The translations under genes were made by a program, and so were the position numbers. Positions 58,938 to 64,000 of a stretch of 64,000 bases of DNA are shown here, piece after piece (the stretch's first letter is position 1; each line of letters opens with the position of its first letter). The DNA is from Moritella marina ATCC 15381 (lineage in GTDB: Bacteria > Pseudomonadota > Gammaproteobacteria > Enterobacterales > Moritellaceae), in the NCBI RefSeq assembly GCF_008931805.1, contig NZ_CP044399.1, positions 3,521,370 through 3,585,369 of the forward strand. Reading direction: 5' to 3'. Under the pieces are notes generated by a model. It did no database searches and was not told where the DNA came from. It saw only the letters and a list, made by a program, of their open reading frames with translations.

Positions 58938-60374
58938 TTATGCTTTAGTAATGGCTGGCGTTTGTAGTAATCGATGCACAACAAGCATGCACATAGCCGA
59001 AATAAATAGTGCGGGTACGATCGGATGGACGCCAAACATGGCAGGTTTAAACCATAGCAACAGTAAATAACTAACAAGGCCACTGAGCATCGCCGCTAAA
59101 GCCGCATTACCTGCAATTTGTGGCCAATATAACCCAGCTAATATAGGCCATAAGAATACCGCTTGTAGCGCCCCAAAAGCAGCAAGGTTAAGCCACACGA
59201 TCATACTCGGTGGCTCAATAGCACAATAGGTCGCAATGAGTGTAACCAGCACCATCGCCACACGCGTTAAACTTACTTGTGCGTTAGCCGTTAATGAGGG
59301 ATAACAACGAACGACACCATCTCGCACTAAACTAACCGCAGATTGTAGCAACATTGAATCTACCGATGACATAACCGCCGCTATCGGTGCAGCTAATAAT
59401 ACGCCAGCCCAGAACGGGTCAAAAAGACCAGTAATCAATCTTGGCATAATTTCATCGGGTACTGTCAAATCAGGATATAAAGCTCGGCCTAATACACCGC
59501 TTAAATGCGGGATCAGCGTCATTAGGAAACTGATGATTGTTCCCCAGATCATACCTCGCTTTAATGCATTAGTATCTTTCACTGCCAGTAAACGTACAAC
59601 AGTATGCGGTAATCCCAAGGTACCAAAACAGATTAGCATCCAAAAAGACAGCATCATTGGCCAACCCAGCTGCCCACTATTACCCTGCGGACTTAATAAC
59701 GTCGGCGATTGGGCACTCACGTTTGTCATTAATGCAGTTAAACCACCTTGCGATAACAAGGTGATAAAAATCACTAATACACCGATAATCATCAAGATAC
59801 CTTGAAACGCATCGGTGATCACGACAGCACGAAAGCCACCCGTTAGCGTATACGCCAATACAGTGATGACAAATAACCCCAACCCGAGTTCATAACTAAT
59901 GCCACTCACCCCCGAGAATAGTCGAGCACCACCAATAAACTGCACCGAGATCATAGCGATAAAACCAACGACCAAACTAACCAAAGCTAATTTAGTTAAC
60001 CAGCTGTTTTGATATCGCGCATCCAACCATTCAATCAAGGTCGTGTGCTCAGCTTTGCGCTGCGCGAGTAGTTTGGGGCCTAAAACGCCTAAGGTGAGCA
60101 TAGCAACAGGGACTTGGATCAACGCCAACCACACCCAACCTAAACCAATTTTATACGCTGCACCCGGCCCACCAATAAATGAACTTGCACTCGTATAAGT
60201 TGCAACTAACGTCAGGGCTAACAAAGGGCCATTAAGAAAACGTCCACCAATAAAAAAGCGTTTCGCTTTATCTTGGTATAATCCCCCAGATTTTTTTGAT
60301 TGACGGGCACTCCACCAACGAGTGATCAGCAAGCTCGCAATAAGATAGATAAAAATAGGAATTAGATTAGTCAT
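58938..60374 (-). CDS. panF: Sodium/pantothenate symporter
   Basis: 478 residues with 13 predicted membrane segments of the sodium:solute symporter family. FIGGRFLNGPLLALTLVATYTSASSFIGGPGAAYKIGLGWVWLA and LAYTLTGGFRAVVITDAFQG are PanF-type signatures. It imports pantothenate (vitamin B5) with Na+. It overlaps the upstream yhdT gene by 8 bases, the pairing seen in E. coli. Confidence 0.94.
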   Translation of the reverse strand: MTNLIPIFIYLIASLLITRWWSARQSKKSGGLYQDKAKRFFIGGRFLNGPLLALTLVATYTSASSFIGGPGAAYKIGLGWVWLALIQVPVAMLTLGVLGPKLLAQRKAEHTTLIEWLDARYQNSWLTKLALVSLVVGFIAMISVQFIGGARLFSGVSGISYELGLGLFVITVLAYTLTGGFRAVVITDAFQGILMIIGVLVIFITLLSQGGLTALMTNVSAQSPTLLSPQGNSGQLGWPMMLSFWMLICFGTLGLPHTVVRLLAVKDTNALKRGMIWGTIISFLMTLIPHLSGVLGRALYPDLTVPDEIMPRLITGLFDPFWAGVLLAAPIAAVMSSVDSMLLQSAVSLVRDGVVRCYPSLTANAQVSLTRVAMVLVTLIATYCAIEPPSMIVWLNLAAFGALQAVFLWPILAGLYWPQIAGNAALAAMLSGLVSYLLLLWFKPAMFGVHPIVPALFISAMCMLVVHRLLQTPAITKA

Positions 60375-60561
60375 GATAAGTAGATTTAATCATTAGAATA
60401 AGAGAAAAAATAAGCAGTAAAGGTGCAAACAGACAAGAAAACCAAAACCAAACAGGCAGTCCCCACCAGTTACCTTGATCAACTAATAGTAGCGGTCCTG
60501 TACACCATAGCGCAAAGTAGCTCAATGTCAGTAACAAGGATTTTGTTGAAATTAAGTGCAT
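60367..60561 (-). CDS. yhdT: YhdT-family (DUF997) small membrane protein
   Basis: 64 residues, two hydrophobic segments (SLLLTLSYFALWCTGPLLL and VWFWFSCLFAPLLLIFSLILMI) with the family's tryptophan-rich middle (NWWGLPVWFW). Always found before panF in enterics and relatives. It is likely an accessory subunit or assembly partner of PanF, by context. Confidence 0.9.
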   Translation of the reverse strand: MHLISTKSLLLTLSYFALWCTGPLLLVDQGNWWGLPVWFWFSCLFAPLLLIFSLILMIKSTYHD

Positions 60562-60698
60562 AGTTAAGCCTAAAATAAATATGGCCTAGAATATAACGCA
60601 TCGGAATAGGTAAATAACTCTAATCAGATGAATGCCCTAGCCGTTTTAGTGTTTTAAGCTGAATTATATCGCGATAATACCTGTACATCCAAATAATG

Positions 60699-60735
60699 TT
60701 TTATTACACGATTAAAGGTGACATTTTATTACACG
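60699..60735. repeat. Short tandem repeat at the 3' end of the Cache gene
   Basis: TTTTATTACACG occurs at 60699-60710 and 60724-60735, a 25-base period. The second copy includes the stop codon. It may mark the deletion point that truncated the gene. Confidence 0.5.
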
Positions 60736-61313
60736 ACGGATTCGTCGAATGAAATTAACGTGTGGCCGATAATAGAATCAATATCATCAATATAAACCCC
60801 TGCACCATAAGTCCAACCCCATGCAGAAAAACGTTTACTGTATGAGATCTTACGCACCGCTTCACCACCAATAAATAATGGAAAGCAATAACTGACAAAG
60901 GTACCTTCGATGAGTTTATCGGCTTGTTCGTGAATAATTTGGTAGGTGAAATGACCGTCCGAGTCTTGCAGCATTTTTACATTCTCGTGTTCACTATCGA
61001 CACCACCTAAAGACGCGAGGAGCGTATAATTATCATCGAACACAAAAATATAATTATCATCCAGTAAAATAACACGCTTTAAGGCCTGCTTTTGAGCGTC
61101 CTCAAGTGATAATACTCCTGATTGATAATACAGATCATAACGCTGAAAAATCGCTTCAGTTTTATCGATAATATTAACTAAACGTGATTTTCGTTCAGCT
61201 AGTATCTCTCCGCGCAATATAGACAAATAACCCAAAGCAATAGACATCAGGATCATCACGCTAACGACAATAACGCAGGTGATTTGATAAGTAACAGAAT
61301 AACGACGGCACAT
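60729..61313 (-). CDS. Membrane-anchored single-Cache (sCache_2) protein lacking any signalling domain
   Basis: 194 residues. One N-terminal membrane segment (TCVIVVSVMILMSIALGYLSIL) is followed by a periplasmic sCache_2 domain (about 35-185): SRLVNIIDKTEAIFQRYDLYYQSGVLSLEDAQKQALKRV, YIFVFDDNYTLLASLGG and the terminal WGWTYGAGVYIDDIDSII motif. In chemoreceptors and kinases a second membrane segment, HAMP and output domain come next. Here a stop follows within 20 residues and no continuation exists in other frames. It is either a truncated chemoreceptor or a partner protein for a separate sensor. Confidence 0.82.
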   Translation of the reverse strand: MCRRYSVTYQITCVIVVSVMILMSIALGYLSILRGEILAERKSRLVNIIDKTEAIFQRYDLYYQSGVLSLEDAQKQALKRVILLDDNYIFVFDDNYTLLASLGGVDSEHENVKMLQDSDGHFTYQIIHEQADKLIEGTFVSYCFPLFIGGEAVRKISYSKRFSAWGWTYGAGVYIDDIDSIIGHTLISFDESVV

Positions 61314-61554
61314 GACGGCCTCTACAACACAACAAAATAACGTGATAACATGCTAACACAAAAAAACATAAACGACTGTAAACAATGAATAAATCATGAT
61401 TTAAAGCTGATTTTATAAACAATTATAGTATCCATCAATCCGTTGTATGTGCTTATAGCATGATCTTTTTAGAAGATTGTAATCAGTTTAGGTAGGAGAT
61501 TAACGATAAACATACAACAGTAGTCCATCGTTAATAATTAACTATCAAATACCC

Positions 61555-61959
61555 TTATTTAGCTACAATTTCATAGCTAGACGTGATTTCTGCAGCTTTC
61601 TCGAGCATTTTAGCAACAGAGCAATATTTCTCCATCGACAATTCAACAGCACGTTTTACTTTTTTCTCATTTAGTTCATCACCAGAGACAATGAAGTGCG
61701 CATTAATTTTAGTAAATACACGCGGTGGCTCAACGGCTCTTTCACTGGTTAAATCAACCTCACAACCAAGGATTTTTTGACGACCCGTTTTAAGAATATC
61801 AACAACATCAATAGAGCTACATGCGCCCATTCCCATCAACACAACTTCCATTGGACTTGCTGCAATACCATTACGATCACCGTCCATTAACAGACCGTGG
61901 CCTGTTTCTGACGTGCCCATTAATTGCATTTCTTGGATCCACTTCACATTTGCTTTCAT
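61555..61959 (-). CDS. yhfA: YhfA, OsmC-family protein
   Basis: 134 residues. High similarity to E. coli YhfA: GHGLLMDGDRNGIAASPMEVVLMGMGACSSIDVVDILKTGRQ, CEVDLTSERAVEPPRVFTKINAHFIVSG and KYCSVAKMLEKAAEITSSYEIV. The two OsmC cysteines (GACSS and KYCSV) are present, consistent with thiol-based peroxide chemistry, although YhfA's substrate is not established. It is divergent from crp exactly as in E. coli. Confidence 0.93.
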   Translation of the reverse strand: MKANVKWIQEMQLMGTSETGHGLLMDGDRNGIAASPMEVVLMGMGACSSIDVVDILKTGRQKILGCEVDLTSERAVEPPRVFTKINAHFIVSGDELNEKKVKRAVELSMEKYCSVAKMLEKAAEITSSYEIVAK

Positions 61960-62005
61960 AAAACACCTAGTTAATGTCTAATTCAAAGGTATTGAACAAT
62001 ATTAA

Positions 62006-62026
62006 ATACCACAAGAGTGGTATAAT
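62006..62026 (+). promoter_or_regulatory. Candidate operator and -10 element in the yhfA-crp intergenic region
   Basis: ATACCAC-AAGA-GTGGTAT (62006-62023) is a perfect 7-bp inverted repeat whose right arm overlaps TATAAT (62021-62026). No good -35 at standard spacing is visible. The 284-base gap also holds ATCGCAA/TTGCGAT (62193-62218) in the crp leader. Confidence 0.4.
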
Positions 62027-62243
62027 GCCGTCCCATATCCCAAATATAGTCTAAAGTCACAAATAAACAGTAAGTCAATATTCAAAAAATGATATATTCA
62101 CGTTGATATTGAACAGAGATCAACTCAGTTCTTGCTTATTAGTGTTATTGTCTCTTATGCTATCAAGTCATTAATAATAATAAAATTAAAATATCGCAAT
62201 ACGGACATAATTTGCGATTATAATAACTTACAGAGGAATACCC

Positions 62244-62885
62244 ATGGTTGTTATCGGCAAGCCACAATCCGACCCTACTTTAGAATGGTTCTTATCTCAT
62301 TGCCATATTCACAAGTACCCTTCAAAAAGTACTTTGATCCATGCTGGAGAAAAAGCAGAAACTTTATATTTTATCGTTAAAGGTTCTGTGGCAGTTCTAA
62401 TCAAGGACGAAGAAGGTAAAGAAATGATTCTTTCTTACCTAAATCAAGGTGACTTCATGGGTGAATTAGGCCTATTTGAAGATACTGAAGAACCTGTACG
62501 TAGCGCATGGATCCGAGCTAAATCACCATGTGAAGTAGCAGAGATTTCATATAAGAAATTCCGTCAGTTAATCCAAGTTAACCCTGAAATTCTAATGCGT
62601 CTATCAGGACAAATGGCAGAACGTTTACAAACGACAAGCCAAAAAGTGGGTGATCTAGCATTCCTAGACGTAACAGGCCGTATTGCACAAACATTACTAA
62701 GCTTAGCAAAACAGCCTGACGCAATGACTCACCCAGACGGTATGCAAATTAAAATTACACGTCAAGAAATTGGTCAGATCGTAGGTTGCTCACGTGAGAC
62801 TGTTGGCCGTATCTTGAAGATGCTTGAAGAGCAAGAGCTTATCTCAGCTCATGGTAAAACGATTGTGGTATTTGGCACTCGCTAA
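62244..62885 (+). CDS. crp: cAMP receptor protein (global regulator CRP)
   Basis: 213 residues against 210 in E. coli. The extra residues are one at the N-terminus (MVVIGKPQ) and two in the loop [13 protein letters not shown]. The cAMP pocket (GELGLFE, RSAW), the long C-helix and the DNA-recognition helix [27 protein letters not shown] are essentially identical to E. coli, so it should bind TGTGA-N6-TCACA sites. The conserved context yhfA/crp and the terminator directly after support a single-gene transcript. Confidence 0.98.
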   Translation: MVVIGKPQSDPTLEWFLSHCHIHKYPSKSTLIHAGEKAETLYFIVKGSVAVLIKDEEGKEMILSYLNQGDFMGELGLFEDTEEPVRSAWIRAKSPCEVAEISYKKFRQLIQVNPEILMRLSGQMAERLQTTSQKVGDLAFLDVTGRIAQTLLSLAKQPDAMTHPDGMQIKITRQEIGQIVGCSRETVGRILKMLEEQELISAHGKTIVVFGTR

Positions 62886-62908
62886 TTCAATCATTTTATT
62901 AAGCTAAT

Positions 62909-62952
62909 AAAAAGGCGCCTGACATGTTATTCACAGTCAGACGCCTTTTTTA
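62909..62952. terminator. Bidirectional terminator after crp
   Basis: The stem AAAAGGCGCCTGAC/GTCAGACGCCTTTT (one mismatch) with long A and T runs, between convergent crp and the dehydrogenase gene. Confidence 0.88.
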
Positions 62953-62980
62953 TTAACGACAGTTTATTCGTTCGCGCATG

Positions 62981-63847
62981 TTATGATTTAGCTAATCGTT
63001 TAATGAGTACTGACGTATCACTGCGTTGTTCACCAGCGTTTTGTAACTCAGCATAGAATCCATCGACTAATTTCGCAATCGGTACCAAAGAACCATTACG
63101 CTCCGCTTCTTCGAAACAAATACTGAGATCTTTACGCATCCAATCAATAGCAAAGCCAAAATCAAATTTCCCTTGAGCCATCGTCAACGTACGATTTTCT
63201 AACTGCCAAGATTGAGCCGCACCATTACGTAAGACATCAAGAACAACATGTTCATCTAATCCTGCATTTTTAGCAAAATTAATACCTTCAGCCAAACCTT
63301 GTACTAGGCCCGCGATGCATAGTTGATTAACCATTTTACATTTCTGTCCAGCGCCAACACCACCAACCAAGGTCACTTTCTTCGCCATAATATCTAATAC
63401 AGGTAAGGCACGTTCATATGCACTAGCTTCACCGCCGGTCATAATCGTCAACAATGCATTATCAGCACCAGCTTGCCCACCCGACACTGGCGCATCCAGA
63501 AAGTGAACCTTTGATTTGGTGCAGGCAACAGATAGCTCTTCAGCTAATAATGCTGACGTGGTAGTGTGATCGATCAGTATCGTTTCCGCACTCATAGCCG
63601 ACAGCACGCCATCGTCACCGTAAACAACGCTACGTACATCATCATCATTACCAACACACATAAGTACCAAATCAGCGTTAGTTGCAGCTAGATAAGGTGT
63701 AGGAGCTCGTTCTCCGTGGTATTTATCCACCCATGCGGCTGCTTTACTCGCGGTACGATTAAATACCACAACATCATGTCCAGCATTCTGTAAATGCCCC
63801 GCCATTGGATAACCCATTACACCTAAACCAATAAATGCTATTTTCAC
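62981..63847 (-). CDS. NAD(P)-dependent beta-hydroxyacid dehydrogenase (3-hydroxyisobutyrate/tartronate semialdehyde type)
   Basis: 288 residues. The Rossmann start MKIAFIGLGVMGYPMAGHLQNAGHDVVVFNRT, substrate-binding DAPVSGGQAGADNALLTIMTGG and the catalytic Lys in GAGQKCKMVNQ are intact. Family enzymes oxidise 3-hydroxyisobutyrate or reduce tartronate semialdehyde or succinic semialdehyde. Motifs alone do not separate these. The Asn-Arg-Thr after strand 2 (FNRT) suggests NADP preference (inference). Same strand as the following partial aminotransferase gene, 43 bases apart. Confidence 0.9.
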   Translation of the reverse strand: MKIAFIGLGVMGYPMAGHLQNAGHDVVVFNRTASKAAAWVDKYHGERAPTPYLAATNADLVLMCVGNDDDVRSVVYGDDGVLSAMSAETILIDHTTTSALLAEELSVACTKSKVHFLDAPVSGGQAGADNALLTIMTGGEASAYERALPVLDIMAKKVTLVGGVGAGQKCKMVNQLCIAGLVQGLAEGINFAKNAGLDEHVVLDVLRNGAAQSWQLENRTLTMAQGKFDFGFAIDWMRKDLSICFEEAERNGSLVPIAKLVDGFYAELQNAGEQRSDTSVLIKRLAKS

Positions 63848-63890
63848 GTTTACTCCACCTATTACATGTCACTTCAATTATAATTAACGG

Positions 63891-64000
63891 TTAAGCCGAT
63901 AACCATTTTTCAATAGCAAGACTCAGTTTTTGCATTCCAGCATGGATATCATTATCTGGTATATTAAGTGCTGGTGTAAAACGTAACACATTCGCACCTG
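63891..64000 (-). CDS. argD: Acetylornithine aminotransferase-like protein, 3' end (partial)
   Basis: The last 35 codons are inside the window: GANVLRFTPALNIPDNDIHAGMQKLS ending KWLSA. This matches the C-terminus of class-III aminotransferases of the ArgD/AstC group (N-V-x-R-F-x-P-A-L-N). In E. coli argD is also close to crp, which favours ArgD. The gene continues beyond 64000. Such enzymes convert N-acetylglutamate semialdehyde to N-acetylornithine in arginine synthesis. Confidence 0.65.
   Translation of the reverse strand, partial: GANVLRFTPALNIPDNDIHAGMQKLSLAIEKWLSA

Overview
The window looks like chromosomal DNA of a marine, cold-adapted gammaproteobacterium close to Moritella. Three things point there: the crp, fis, rpsU-dnaG-rpoD and accBC neighbourhoods are arranged as in Vibrio/Shewanella relatives; base composition is AT-rich; and the 550-residue GH18 chitinase matches, by architecture, length and catalytic Glu position (153), what I recall of the characterised Moritella marina chitinase MmChi60. 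There is no prophage, IS element, integron or CRISPR array, so this is mostly core genome with a few accessory blocks.

Layout. 1-9 kb: tail of an MDR oxidoreductase gene, a UshA-like 5'-nucleotidase lipoprotein, a COG0523 metal-chaperone GTPase plus DUF1826 pair behind a perfect Zur-type palindrome, a VF530-family DNA-binding protein, groESL with a sigma-32-type promoter, and a MATE pump. 9-18 kb: aspA, an RND pump and adaptor divergent from a TetR gene with two operator-like palindromes, cobA, fxsA, and a free-standing DsbD N-terminal domain. 18-26.4 kb: an HcaT-like MFS transporter, acs, aroQ-accB-accC, and the chitinase. 26.5-36.8 kb: a complete 2-aminoethylphosphonate (AEP) island. PhnW, PbfA and PhnX (minus strand) make and hydrolyse phosphonoacetaldehyde, an FAD oxidoreductase follows a terminator, and an ABC importer and the GntR/UTRA regulator PhnR lie on the plus strand. 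Matching operator-like boxes TGGTNNAGNCCA lie at both divergent promoters and before the ATPase gene.

36.9-43.2 kb: an MscS channel, a YbaK-type deacylase whose Shine-Dalgarno is locked in a perfect 12-bp hairpin, and a TolC/HlyD/two-permease ABC-2 exporter operon with no ATPase gene. 43.6-46.1 kb: prmA, then dusB-fis, separated by an elaborate inverted-repeat structure. 46.2-50.0 kb: four consecutive lipoprotein genes (LPP20, COG3014-like, LpoB-like, LPP20). 50.2-56.1 kb: tsaD divergent from the rpsU-dnaG-rpoD macromolecular-synthesis cluster, followed by tRNA-Ile(CAU). The tRNA sits between two near-identical copies of a 50-bp terminator segment. 56.2-64 kb: a YeeE/YedE membrane protein, an RluA-type pseudouridine synthase, a single-domain response regulator, yhdT-panF, a truncated Cache sensor, yhfA/crp, a beta-hydroxyacid dehydrogenase, and the 3' end of an argD-like aminotransferase gene.

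The most unusual items are the ybaK anti-SD hairpin, the ATPase-less exporter, the lipoprotein quartet, the stand-alone nDsbD, and the inventory of Zur-, PhnR- and TetR-type operators.
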